This document shows positions 10,907 through 22,867 of a stretch of 64,000 nucleotides of DNA, piece by piece. Position 1 is the stretch's first letter. The number at the start of each line of letters is the position of its first letter. The notes beneath the pieces were generated by a model. It was not told where the DNA came from. It saw nothing but the letters and a program-made list of their open reading frames with translations, and ran no database searches. Source of the stretch: Girardia tigrina (taxonomy: Eukaryota; Platyhelminthes; Tricladida; Dugesiidae); contig MQRK01250390.1 of the NCBI GenBank assembly GCA_001938485.1, forward strand, positions 30,537-94,536. The letters are read 5' to 3'. Position numbers and translations under genes: made by a program.

Positions 10907-11229
10907 TATGTGTTCGATTGAAATATCAAAATTGAATATTTTTTACATCTTTAATTTTACATTATTTAATCTTTAATTTTATATTTTTTTAAACTGTAAA
11001 AATTTAATAAAAACTCCTTTCGAATATTTTTATATCTTTAATTTTAAATAAATTAATATTTAATATGAGATTTATATGTATTTTAAATATTGTACTTAAT
11101 TTCTAAAAATTTGTTAAACACTGTTTTAATATTCTGAAAATCTTATATTTAACTTGGTTCTCAAGTCTATTTAGTTTAAAAATTTTATTACTTTAAATTT
11201 TATATAAAACATTTTTTAAATATGATGAT
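10907..11229. other. AT-rich stretch, nothing recognised
   Basis: Only AT-rich DNA without open frames lies between the MITE and the mariner half. Confidence 0.5.
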
Positions 11230-11844
11230 TTTTAAATATGATCTTGGAGTAAAAAAGATCAACCTGCTCAAAGCACTTCGAAAGCTGACATTCATCAAAA
11301 AAATTGATGCTATCTGTTTCGTGGGATTTCTAAGGAATCGTATTTTATGAGCTTCTTCCGGACTAAACTGCAATCATTTCTGTCGTCTACCGTCATCAGC
11401 TGGACAAATTAAATGAATCCCTTTAACACAAAAGGTCAGAATTGATCAATAGAAAAGGTGTAGTGTTTCACCAAGATAATGCCAGACCTCATATAAGTTT
11501 GGTAACTCACCAAAAGCTTTTACAGCTTGGATGGAACATCATGCCTCACCCACCATATTCTCCAGACCTCACATCTTCTGATTATCATTTGTTCCGGTCT
11601 CTACAAAATTATTTAGATGCTAACACTTTTGGATCAAATGAAGATGTTAAAAATCACCTGGAAAAGTTTTATAGCAGCAAAGAACAAATATTTTATGAAC
11701 GTGGAATCATGTCACTGCCAGGAAGATGAAAGAAGGTATTGGACCACAATGGTCAATATGTATTTCAATAAAATATTTATTCGTCATAAAAATTTGTCTT
11801 TTACTTTAATACAAAAAAACGAAATGAATTTCCGAACAAACCAA
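11230..11844 (+). mobile_element. mariner transposon 3, 3' half
   Basis: Readable from WSKKDQPAQ (11236) through WDFKGIVFYELLP, FHQDNARPHISL and PHPPYSPDLTSSDYHLF to KKVLDHNGQYVFQ near 11770. The second and third catalytic aspartates are kept. The N-terminal half, with the helix-turn-helix and first aspartate, is missing. A stop replaces the usual Trp in the (R)WKKV motif at about 11726, and small frame changes occur upstream of 11440. The 3' terminal repeat reads TTGGTTTGTTCGGAAATTCA inward from 11844, followed by TA. Confidence 0.85.
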
Positions 11845-12040
11845 TATTAATATTGTAATTTTATTTTTAAGCTTTATGTCACATTTATTGTCTTCAATTA
11901 TTTCACAATAACTTCTATTTTTTATTTTTATAATTTAATATTAATTTATTCTTTTTAAATGTAACATTCGTATATTTAGTTTATCATATATTGAAAATGT
12001 TTTGTTAGATTCAAAAATTTAGAAGTTTCCAAAAATCGTC
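11845..12040. other. Short AT-rich stretch
   Basis: No gene or element seen. Confidence 0.45.
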
Positions 12041-12194
12041 ACAGTTGTATATGAGAAGGCATAGATGAATGTAGTCTTCTGCATAAACTTAATGAAATTG
12101 CAATAATATTAGCTATTACACTTAGAGAGAGACCACTATAACTTTTCATGTATATAGCACGAACCAAATCATCTGATAATCATTTGCCGCCCAT
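12041..12194 (-). mobile_element. Possible Tc1-type transposase N-terminus
   Basis: The reverse strand from ATG at 12194 reads MGGK, a stop, LSDDLVRAIYMKSYSGLSL and SVIANIIAISLSLCRRL. The pattern LSDDLR.AI....GLS...IA matches the first helix-turn-helix of Tc1-like transposases. Nothing downstream continues the protein. It is a small remnant at best. Confidence 0.3.
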
Positions 12195-13549
12195 TCTGCT
12201 GTGGGGTTAATAAAACGATTCTCTAATTCATGCTTCCTGTTTTATACAATTGGATACCCATATGAAGTACGAAGGTCATCACCACATTGAAATATTTGAT
12301 GAGTCAATGGCCCCAAGCCTGCATTATGGTCTATTTTCTAACAAGTGTATGAACTTTGTGTGCAGCCTTATATATGTTTTTGCTAAAGATTTTTAATATT
12401 TTAACCGAAATTAGGATTTTTACCGAATCTTAGTTGATAAAGCACCATATTTCGATCTTTAACTTGTAAGATGATACATCCGATGATATCCTTCACTTTT
12501 CTCAGTTTACTTTTTGAACGAATAATCTCTATATATAAATAACTTAATATTTTTCAATTTTAAATATTTAAATTTAAATTTCTGTGTTTAAATATAATAA
12601 TAAATAGAATAGAAATTTTTTAACGTTTGTTAATGCTTTTGCGTCATTTTAGATATATTTATTTTTTTTAATTTTTTTATAAGAACATGATGAAAACAAT
12701 TCTGTGGATAATATTAATTTTCAGTCGGCAATCACAAGATTCCTTTATAACATCGTAGACAATGAGAAACGACTGTATCTATTAAGGCTAGTTAATTAAT
12801 AATACCTCAAACAGTTTGGGAATAAACTTTTATACAGACTGAACAATAATTAAAAATTTCAATAAAAACAACACAATTTTTCAAGGAGAAGAGAATCTAA
12901 GGGGTAAGATGACCCGGCCGAGATATTTTTAATTTTTTACTGTCAGTTGTATTCATTTGAAATTTCGAGACAAATAAAATCATTTTTTTCGATTTTGATA
13001 AAATATTTCGTGAATCTGTTTCAAATTATTTGAAAATTGTAACAAAACACTTTTAAAAAATGAAATATTTTTAAATTCATCTGTCTTTGACGATTTTTTA
13101 TCAGTTTCTTATTTTTGTAATAAATACTTTTTTTAATAAATACCTGTATCAACTATCACAAATGATACATGTGAAGGATGGACCCATTCTTTAAATTTTT
13201 GAATAATTAATTTTTGTAAATAATATCTAAATTAAGAAAAATATTTAAAATCAAAAGTTCTAAAACAGTTATAACTAAATATCTTAATTAATTTAAAAAA
13301 GAGTTATTTTTTATAAATAATTGAATTTTAATTATTTTGCATTTATTTCAAAAATTATTCCGAAGAATAACTTTATGAAATTTTTGTTGTCAGAGATGTA
13401 ATAAAAAAAAGATAATTTAGATTTAAAAACCAGTTAGAAATTTTGCAAATTAAAATTCGATAAATAATTAATAAAATATGTAATATATATAAAAAACTGC
13501 TATTAGAAATTTTATAATTAATGAATCACTATTAAATAATAATAAATTT
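12195..13549. other. AT-rich stretch, no gene seen
   Basis: A slightly GC-richer patch (12180-12480) has no open frame. The rest is poly-A/T DNA. Confidence 0.5.
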
Positions 13550-13979
13550 AAATAAAATATTTTGGTATTTTAAATTCATCAAGTGTATTTTAAATCGTAA
13601 ATTGTATTATAAATCGTAAATTTTATTTTATATTCGCAAATTGTATTTTTAAATTTAAATATTGATAATATATAATACGTTAAACTCTTTTGTTTGGTTA
13701 AAATAAATTTTGATTTTATACTGATTTTAAATTAAATTTTATCAAATAATAGAATACTAATCTATAAAATTAATGGAAAATTTTAATTTCTAAAATCACA
13801 TTTTAATAAATAGCTTATCAGTATTTATAATTCCATATTTTTATGTATAAGAAATTTGGTCGAAATAAAACAAAAAGTTCCTCAAGAAATATTGTTTGAA
13901 TAATTGTTATTTGTGTTATTAATAAATTTTTGGTGTTAATGAATTATAATATTGATCAAGAACCCAACAATACCTATCA
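13550..13979 (+). mobile_element. LTR fragment, family A
   Basis: The end reads TTGATCAAGAACCCAACA (13962-13979), the same terminus (as reverse complement) seen at 24166-24185. Upstream words (AGTTCCTCAAGAAATATTGT) also parallel the other copies. The 5' border is uncertain. Fossil solo LTR. Confidence 0.45.
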
Positions 13980-14681
13980 CTTAATACTTAAATATGTAAT
14001 ACAACAAATACTACACTATTTTATTACAAGATAAAAAATAACTCTAAAATACTTTACATTAGACAATAAATTAGAGATAATTAATAATAATAGAAAAAAC
14101 GATAATGTAGAACAAGTATTTAACATCGGATGAAGATATTGGACGACTGATAAAATGATAATGAACAAAACTTACACAATATAATCGCACTTGAGATTTG
14201 GTGAATACAAATATCTTCTAATTCGTATTGTTATCTTTGGCAGTGTCTATCAAAAATATTGTTACAATAACTTTTGTCGACAAAATTGTCTTTTAATAGT
14301 TTAGAATTTCGGACCCGATTAATTTAACTCAGCCTCGAATACCTTTGGGTGAAGTATTTCAGAAAAAAAAGAGCTCTCGCGAATACCTAATTTTTATTAA
14401 GTTATAATGTCGGACATTGTTGGGATTTGATCTAGGTAAATATAATACGTTGATTATTCTGATATTATTTTTTATTCATTTTCTTCTTTAATGTTCAAAT
14501 ATTTAAATTTTTAGAATTATTACTGCAGTAGTAATAATTGTATCATGACAATTTTTAAAAATATAAATTAGAGGGGGGGTTTATTTTTTTTCTTATCTTT
14601 ACTTTCCTTACAAAATTATTTATATATATATTGTAAGGTATCTCCACTGACTGATGATATATGTATAAAAATATGATGATT
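13980..14681. other. AT-rich stretch, nothing recognised
   Basis: No coding or repeat structure was seen apart from a G-run (14572-14579). Confidence 0.45.
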
Positions 14682-15986
14682 CAGTCTCCCCTCGGTTCCA
14701 GAAAAAAATTGCGGTTTAACGAAACCTCTTTGAAGCACTATAATTTGCCGGCTTATCGAGCTTTCAACGAATTATCTACTGCAATTAATTTTCTTATTTC
14801 TGACGTTCTATAAAATCTATTAATGGGAGTGATTTGGTTTTGTACCAACTTTTAAATTGTCTTCAATTTTAACCCCCAAATGTCTTTGTAGTGATTTGAC
14901 GATTCACTAACTCAGATATATATACTACCAAAATTTATATGTATTCGGACACGTAAAATAATTCTTATTAAAAATTATGACAGTTAACTAGTTAGCTTAG
15001 TTTTACAGTCGTGTTATCTTTAGTGGCTTCTCTCATCATCAGCAGTTCAAAGTCATATATACCAGAAAATCTTGTATTTGTTTTAAATCAATACAGTTTA
15101 TTTTGCTTTAAAATAGTTTGTGATAAAAGGCTGTTGTAAATTGCTAAGTGCAAATGATTAATAACTGCAAACTTTTAAGTCCTAGAAACTTCTTCATTCG
15201 TCATGGGTTGATTTTCTAGATAAGTCAGAATTGTATGCATGGATCGTTTCGCATCCTTAGCAGTTGGGACAAGCATTGGACTTGCGTCGTCTAAATCTTC
15301 ATCAGCGTTAATGTCGTTAGTATCTCTTTCTAAAAGAGAAATTACAAAAATTTCTAAGAATATTGAAAAAACTCTACATCTACCGACTTTAAACTAGGTC
15401 TAAAATAAGCTCTGTGGAAAGCATTTCTTACGTTGGTACAGTCTCATCAATTTCAATAAATTTTTCAAAAGACATTAATGTCGTTATGATCATCTGGTAT
15501 TTCCAGCATCATCAAAAACCATTGCAGTTCTGGCCCGTTAAGTCCTGTGGAAAAAGGAATTACAGTATGGTCACAAGAAATGATTCCAGTTTGTCTCCAG
15601 TAATTTGTAATGGTTTCATTCATATTTTTCGTTCATATTCATATTTTTTTCAAGGCATCAGTAGCTCATTTGACAACATTAATATCTAATTCTAATTTCA
15701 TTGATTTCCACAATTTTTTTCTAAAAGAGGATCTTACAAATCTTCAGCAAACAGTTCATCAGTCAAATACATTCTATAAATTCTATACACATGTTTATTC
15801 GAGACAAAAAATTACACTGACATTGGCGGTTTGACGAGAGATCCTTATATTTTTGTTCCTATTTTGTATTGGCGGTTCGCGGAATTTGAAAGAATGACGG
15901 TTTAAAGAGGTTTTCTATTGTATATAAAATGCTTCCAGAAATGTTTTGGCGGTTATAGAGGTTGACGGTTTAACGAGGGGAGACTG
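14682..15986 (-). mobile_element. Tigger/pogo-like element with both ends
   Basis: The left end CAGTCTCCCCTCGGTTCC and the right end read inward CAGTCTCCCCTCGTTAAACC share 13 identical terminal bases; the right side is followed by TA. Inside, on the reverse strand around 15630-15440, fragments such as ITNYWRQTGIISCD recall the C-terminal region of Tigger transposases. The coding part is heavily decayed and no long frame remains. At 1305 bases it is an internally shortened, old, non-autonomous copy. Confidence 0.65.
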
Positions 15987-16880
15987 TATTAGTCAATCAA
16001 GATTCACTAAACATATGTTATGATAGAATGAAAATATAGAATTTGTTCTTTGTAAAACAACATATTTAACAATAATAACTCAATAAACGGAAAGACAAAA
16101 TGACGAGTTGTAAGTTCGATCAAAATAAAATAAGGATAGAGTCATTTACGACGGAAATGTTAATAATAATAAATAATGTTACTTGATTGTTTGGGTTTCT
16201 GGGACTTTCTTACAGTGTTTGTCTTAGGAGTATATAAAAATAACTTTGTTTTCAAACTAGTTGGTAAATAGTTAATTAGAAGGGTAATATTAATATGATC
16301 TCTTTGTTTTCGAGTTTGGTTCGAAATAGGTTGTATGGAGTGAATAATCCTTTCGGTGGATTAAACTGGAAACAGATTTTGTTAAATTGGATCACCAAAA
16401 TAATTTGATAATGAATTCATCAATTTACTATTTTCTTTTTAAAATCTTTGGATTCGAGTTGAGAGTTTGACTTTGAATTTTCTGTATCCAAGTAAGATAA
16501 TTAATTTTGTATTGATTTTTAATTAGAATTTTTAAATTTTAATTATTATTTTATATTTTCATTTTGACATGGAGAAACATCCTCAAATTCTTTTTCTATT
16601 TTATTCTTTCGTCTTTTTCTTTCCTTTATTTCACCTTGTGATATTTAACTTGTGTACAAAATAAATAAATAAATAACATTCTTGACTCAACACAAGATAA
16701 ATAACATGTTTTTTTGTACGATCAAAATAAAAAATATATGTACATAAAATCTAAATTACAATTTGTCCAAAAAGAAAAACTATGAAAAATCTGAATTATG
16801 ACAATGAAAATAACTGATAATATTATAAATTTAGATAAATAAAGATATAAGTTACTACATAACCTTTGTATTGTATTTCT

Positions 16881-16921
<41 letters not shown>

Positions 16922-19083
16922 CATTATTCTAAAATATTATTCTATTCTATTATATTCTAATCATAAGAGCGGTTGCTAAAAGTAAAATTTCTAGAGAGGA
17001 ACGGGATTAAGGGAAAAGAAAAAGTAAAAATAAGCGAATGAAAGTATTTTTATTTTTTATTAATCTTATACGTCTAAATAAATAATACAGATGGAGATTT
17101 TAGGGTATGCAAGAAATGAAACGTTATTTATAATAACTAATATTATATTTTTTTTCAATTTTGCATCTATAATTCAATTTGAAAGACATTAAAGAAAATA
17201 TTCTACAAAGCATAAGTGTAATTAAAAAGCCAAATTAGAAAAGAAAATTCATTCCGCGAAAATGTATAAAATTACATCAAATATGACGTTTTGATTAGCA
17301 TCATTTTGGCTTGTGTCGGTTTATCTTACGACCAATATTGATGGAAATCGAGGCTAAGTTGATTTTAAAGTATCTTTATCTTTTTTAAGACACATATTGT
17401 AAAAATCCATACATATTATGAATAACAAATCTATCTGAAAATTGAAAGAATGAGGAATCTTCTTTTAAAGAAAGAGAAAATAAATTATAGTCTCAATGTA
17501 TCCGTCAAAGATAATATTATTTTTATTTCTTATTCTCTCATTCTATATAATATAAAAAAGTACAAAAAATCATATATTAAATAAAACTATATGGATTTAT
17601 AACAAATCAAACGGAAAGAATCCAAAACAAGATGACTGCTGTCGAAATCGCAATAACAACAGGAAGAATAAATGCTGATGTTAATAGGCAGTAGTAACAA
17701 CTGTACGGTAGGTCGGACTTTTATCAGTAATTATTTACGAAAATCATTGAGTAGCACTGAATTGACTTTCGAATATTGTATTGTCAACGAGAATGAGCTT
17801 GTATAGAAATTTCAGACCCCTAAAACTTCAGGAGGTTAGGAAAGTGGCAAGGAAAATATAAATTAAATGAATTCGTAAATAGTAAAACTTTGACAAACTA
17901 TATATTGAAAGTCTTTACTGGAAATTAGAAACTTCTCTTCTTGTTGTGTATATTTGATCGTGAGAAACATTGAATGGGTTCAGTAAGTAATAACACCAAA
18001 GACTTCATTTAGGCAACAATCATTTTTAATTATTCTTGTTTTTCTTTAATATAAATATTGATTTATTTAAATTTTAATATTTTATTTGTAAAATTTATCT
18101 TGAGCACTAAGATTCCTAGTCGCCAGGCCGACCGAAAAATAAATAGTCTTCTGGGGGCTTGGAGAAAAGATATGCGCTGATTGTTTTGACTGTAAGGAGA
18201 AACCCTGTTTGCAAGGCTTTTCAGGTTACGACTCAATGTGGAATTGACGAGTTTACTGATGTTACTTTTGAATATATCTCATGACAAAGAAAACATTTAT
18301 CTCATGTAAAAGTATTTCTAGCCAAATTTTGTTTATCCAAATTCGCCCTATTGAGGTCGAAATTATTGGATTAGTTTATGTTACAATTATCAGTAATAAA
18401 ATTATTCAACTATTAATTCAAACTCTGGAAAAACTACGGGGTAATGAAGAGCATTCTGGTAGCTAACATTTTTAACACTAAATATGCCCAAACATTGATA
18501 TTTCAAAATATGTTAATCAAGTGTTCATATAATAGGTTAATACACTTTTATAATAAAAGATATCGTTATTTTAAATAAATCTTACAAAACATTTATCCAA
18601 CAGAAAAAATATAGAAGTTAATGTTAATATCATTCGAAAACGTTATAGAAAAGTAAAGCTTAATGTTAACCATAAAACATACATGTTAATATTACCATTA
18701 CAATATGATTTTAAGCGAATTTACTTATTTTGCTTCTGACCCGAAGATCGAATAATAATACGATTTCTTTTATGTTGTTACGTAAATTCTTTAGTATTTG
18801 ATTGAAATCGTTTCGTTCAATAAGATAATCAGAAATCAGTTGCAGATGGAAAAGCTGATGATAATTTGTTCGGAAAATTACTTTTTTTACTGAAAAAGAC
18901 TGTTGTAGTGACCAAAAAAATACGTATACATTAAAATCATGTATTTTTATTTTTAACACTCAGTTTAAAATAATTCAATTCAAAATTAATGAAAAATCTG
19001 TAATTGAAAAAAAACTGTTTTTATTAAAAATATTGTTCTTAGAATCACAGGATTTTTATTGAAAGATATTTTTTGAATCACAC
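15987..19083. other. 3-kb AT-rich stretch, no gene seen
   Basis: Includes a TA run (16885-16916) and short frames at 18281-18466 and 18711-18959 without recognisable features. No RNA gene or element was found. Confidence 0.5.
16885..16916. repeat. (TA)n microsatellite
   Basis: An uninterrupted TA run. Confidence 0.9.
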
Positions 19084-19818
19084 TGTGGCGCTCGCATATT
19101 AAACAAAAAATTACATTTTTGTTTTAATAATATTTAGTGACAATTTTTTTAATTGAATTGATTAAACTTAATAAATGTCTCCGCTTTATTCTCATTTTAA
19201 TTTTGAACTGATTTTACGATTGATTTTAAAGTTATAATGAATAACTATTCAAACTACACTGTGTGGAAGCGGCCTCAATCGTTCGGATGACATGCGCCAT
19301 TGCCTCACACGATTTGGCGACGCATGACGGATCCCCACAACCTCACCGACCACGCACTCGGGTCGCGTATCGACAAACCGATCAAACAATTCACTTTATC
19401 GGCGGTCACAGCAACGGGGACGCGAGACACCGTTACTCAGATATACTCCTAATTCTGATCGACACTAGACCGGCCAATCCGTCCCGCCGAGCGACGATTT
19501 CCCGCCCAAGAAACGGGTGCTTGCCTTCACAACGCGATCCTAAGGCCAGAACCAAAATGGTGTCAGAGGTGAAATTCGCCATGCGTCGCCAAATCGTGTG
19601 AGGCGATGGTGCATGTCATCCGAACGATTGAGGCCGCTTCCGCACAGCGGTTCGAATAGTTATTCATTATAACTTTAAAATCAATCGTAAAATCCGTTCA
19701 AAATTAAAATTAGAATAAAGCGAATACATTTATAAAATTTATTCAATTCAAAAAATTGTGTCATCAACATCATTGAAACAAAAATGTATTTTATTGTTTA
19801 ATTTTCGAGCACCACACA
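19084..19818. mobile_element. Head-to-head inverted repeat, probable LTR pair or foldback element
   Basis: Arms 19084-19329 and 19579-19818 are reverse complements over about 240 bases with high identity (for example GGCCTCAATCGTTCGGATGA and its complement). A unique GC-rich centre of about 250 bases lies between. Outer ends read TGTGGCGCTCG and CGAGCACCACA, the same terminus style as the LTR-like elements at 29253 and 50969. It may be two fossil LTRs joined in opposite directions, or a foldback transposon. Age looks moderate, since the arms have diverged only modestly. Confidence 0.6.
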
Positions 19819-20397
19819 CTCAAATTATTTTCGCGTTTTTGATAACTCGTTTTCTTAAATCATGGCTTCCGAGGAATTTGTTTTGGTTGATCGGGTAAAT
19901 ACAAAATTGGTGTCAGAAGAAAAACGATCAATCAGTCCACCCGAATTCAGTATTCGTCTTCAACGAAGGGAGACAGATGAAGCAGTTATTACACACGCAA
20001 CATTCGCCGATGCATGAGTTCCATCGATCGAGAATCGAGGTAAAACTAGCTGTCCGATCCGACAACCACAAGTCCAAACCGATAACATCCGAATAATTGG
20101 TGTTCACTGAACACTGCTCAGATTACCGCTCCGATTACCAACATCCATGACTTTCACGGCAGTGACTCACATACCGATGCTTCAAGTCTGCTCTGGGTAT
20201 CCAATACGGCGACAACAGGTTACGCACTGACCTCAATTTCCGATTTATTAAACCGATCAAATGCTTCCTGCGACTAAGTGGTCATGTTAGTCCATTTAGC
20301 AACATGCCAGGCGATGAGTTTCGCAGCATCAAACCGAATTTCCTAAACCGAAGGTGTAGAAATCAGAGTTCCAACATCAGTTTGGTACAAAATTATC

Positions 20398-20399
<2 letters not shown>
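19819..20399 (+). mobile_element. GC-richer block behind the inverted repeat, possible LTR-element interior
   Basis: Directly after the LTR-like end, a short open frame (MASEEFVLVDRVNTKLVSEE at 19862) lies where the first gene of an LTR element would start. Base composition is much higher in GC than the surroundings up to about 20580. It is broken and carries no diagnostic domain; gypsy-like origin is inferred from position only. Confidence 0.3.

Positions 20400-20440
<41 letters not shown>
20400..20440. repeat. (AT)n microsatellite
   Basis: A pure AT run of about 20 units inside the GC-richer block. Confidence 0.9.
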
Positions 20441-20442
<2 letters not shown>

Positions 20443-21319
20443 CTTATATTTGTCTCTTAACCGCTCCCCATCAAAGTAAATATTTACCAACGACGAACTG
20501 CGATCCTCGAACCGAGCAAACAACCAACTTGACAATCCATTTGAAAGTGTTAGATAACATAACTGTCCACTGATTATATAACCACTGCTTGCCTATATAA
20601 TGAGATTTAAAATTCATTTAACTTGGGACCTGACAATAACTGACAACAATTACCGTCGAAATTAATTTGTAAATAATATTTGTTTACTTTTAATTTCAAT
20701 TTTCTTTTTTAAATAATATAATTTCTGTTTTATTTATTACTATTTTTAAAATTTTTCTTTTTTTATTGAATATCTAAACTTATCAATTCAGAAAATATTT
20801 ACTATATCAAACCAATGGAAAATAAAATCACATTGAAATCCGACAGTTTCAAATGATGATTGATTCAAATCACAAAAACAAAATATCTGTTAATCTCTGA
20901 TTAGTTGAAGTTTCTCTTGACTGAACAGGAAACACTCTCATCATGAGCAGATGGAACACCTTAAAAATTGCCGCCTCTCAGGTGAACCAAAAATATATTC
21001 AAATATATTCATTAATAAATTACAGAAAATTTCATTTACCGTATTGTCCGAACCTTAAAACAAATTTCTTGTAAAATTTAAGGGATGAGTCTTATAATCC
21101 GATGCGTTTTATATATTAGATTATTTTATATAAAATTTATAAATCTAATATAAAATCTAAAAAAATGTTTTTAAAGAAAACACATGATATTAAATCTGTT
21201 CACGTTTGCATATTTTAAATAATGTTGAGGTAATATTTTAAAATGAATATTTTAATGTATATTTTATTTAAAATAATAAAATATTAGTAAATATTTATAT
21301 GCTCATAAATGAAAATATT
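20441..21319. other. No gene seen
   Basis: The GC-richer block ends near 20580. AT-rich DNA follows, with one TACCGTATTGTCCGAAC word at 21049 that resembles the MITE ends at 10705 and 60157 but has no partner. Confidence 0.45.
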
Positions 21320-21321
21320 TA

Positions 21322-22112
21322 CCCTGTTTTATGGTTATAAGGTAACACAGATTACTTAGGTGCCACCTTATTAAATTTTTTTGGACTCTGAAATTTTATG
21401 TTTTTTCTTCTTAGGTGCCACTTTCTTCTAAGGTGCCATCTTATTATATGTTTTTATACTTTTTTAAATTTTTTAATAATTTTTTTAAAAAATGTTTTCA
21501 ATATTGATATTGATTTGCAAATCGAAATTTATTGCAAATGAAACCTTAATGGCCATGATTCCAGGTGGATTAACGAAAAAATTACAAGTTTTGGATATCA
21601 GCGTCAACAAATCATTTAAAGCTCATTTACGTCGTCATTGCGAAAATTGGATGATTAATGGTTATAAGCAATATATGAAATCAGGAAATTTGAAGAGAGC
21701 TTCATGCGAAGAGATTTGTCAATGGATAGCAGAGTCGTTGGATTCAGTTCCAGTTTCTGCCATCAAAAATGACTTCAAGAAGATCACAATCAATTTTTAT
21801 CCGAATGAACACGAAGACGTTGAAGATGTGGTTATTGAGGAAAGCGATGAAGAATCTGAAGAATCTAATGAAGAGGTAGATGAAGATCAAGGTATTCGTG
21901 AGGAGCTCATTGATATTTTGTGGGATGAAAATAATTTTGGTAGCGAAGATGAAGATTATGATGATTCAAAAATATAATTGAAAAAGATGGAAATTTTTTA
22001 ACTTTTTTTAATTACTTTTAACTAAGGTTCCACTGTTTACTAAGGTGCTTTCGGGGTAAAATTTTGTCATTTAAAATCTACTAAGGTGCCACCATATAAC
22101 CATAAAACAGGG
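21322..22112 (+). mobile_element. pogo-like transposon derivative with intact ends
   Basis: Terminal inverted repeats are exact over 18 bases, CCCTGTTTTATGGTTATA at 21322-21339 and its complement at 22095-22112, with TA on both outer sides (21320-21321, 22113-22114). Six copies of a (C/T)TAAGGTGCCA-type word sit just inside the ends: 21356, 21411 and 21428 on the left; 22022, 22040 and 22081 on the right, all in the same orientation. They look like transposase binding sites. The interior holds one open frame for the transposase C-terminus only, so this is an internally deleted copy. Clean ends and TA sites suggest it is fairly young. Confidence 0.85.
21492..21977 (+). CDS. pogo/Tigger transposase C-terminal ORF (161 codons)
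   Basis: Residues about 23-45 read IPGGLTKKLQVLDISVNKSF, the signature of the end of the DDE_1 domain in Tigger/pogo transposases. WMINGYKQYM and EEICQWIAESLDSVP follow, all expected in that region. The last 50 residues are strongly acidic (EESDEESEESNEEVDEDQ), also typical. The N-terminal DNA-binding region and the first two catalytic aspartates are absent, so it cannot cut DNA. The frame is fully open inside an element with intact ends. It could be a passive relic of a recent deletion or, less likely, a retained regulator. Confidence 0.8.
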   Translation: MFSILILICKSKFIANETLMAMIPGGLTKKLQVLDISVNKSFKAHLRRHCENWMINGYKQYMKSGNLKRASCEEICQWIAESLDSVPVSAIKNDFKKITINFYPNEHEDVEDVVIEESDEESEESNEEVDEDQGIREELIDILWDENNFGSEDEDYDDSKI

Positions 22113-22867
22113 TATGTTTAAAAAAGTAAAATTATATTTTTGTATATAAATAAAAGAATAAAATAATAAAATCGAGAGAGTAGAAGAAAAGTAAAATTTA
22201 AATTATTTAGGAATAAATAACAAGCAAAAGAATAAAAATAATTAATAAAATTAATTTGAAAAGAAAATAATTAAGAAATTGTAATATAAAAGGCAATTAT
22301 TAATTAAGATTAATTATATTTTAAAAGTTCAAGCACTTAAAACCTAACAAGAGAAATCTAAGATTTTAAGAAAGTTTATTTTGAAATTGGATCGTAAAGG
22401 GACCTGGTCTAGACGTCGTATATATTGACAAAAAAGAATTGTATATAAAAAAACAAAATCATCGATAATCTATTACAGCTTGAGGGAATCTCACGGGAAA
22501 AAGAAAAAAAGTGATTGAAAATTTTTAAAAGAAAAGTCGGTTAAGGCTAGAAAGAATTTCACGAGAAACTTTAAATTAAAGAGAAGTTTATTTTTAAATC
22601 TAAAATATTTTTTATAGACCGCGCTGTAAAGTGTGGTTCTAACTCTTAAAAAATATAAACCGAAATTCCGAGTTGTCATTAAGTCTCTCGGTAATCCAGT
22701 ATAAAATTGGTCAGGGGCAAAATAACATAAAACATTTCGTTGTAATTATTTTGTGTATATTAAAATATAATTAAGAAATTATTTGCGTTTCTTTCGTTGA
22801 TTTTTATAACACTGGATAACCTCAACAATATTTTTAACCATTATAACTTTATTTATATTTTTAGTTC
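22113..22867. other. AT-rich stretch, no gene seen
   Basis: No supported coding frame; a short reverse frame (22491-22679) is low-complexity. Confidence 0.5.

Noticed and set aside
21046-21110. MITE end TACCGTATTGTCCGAAC
   Set aside because: Only one end is present; no inverted partner within a few hundred bases.
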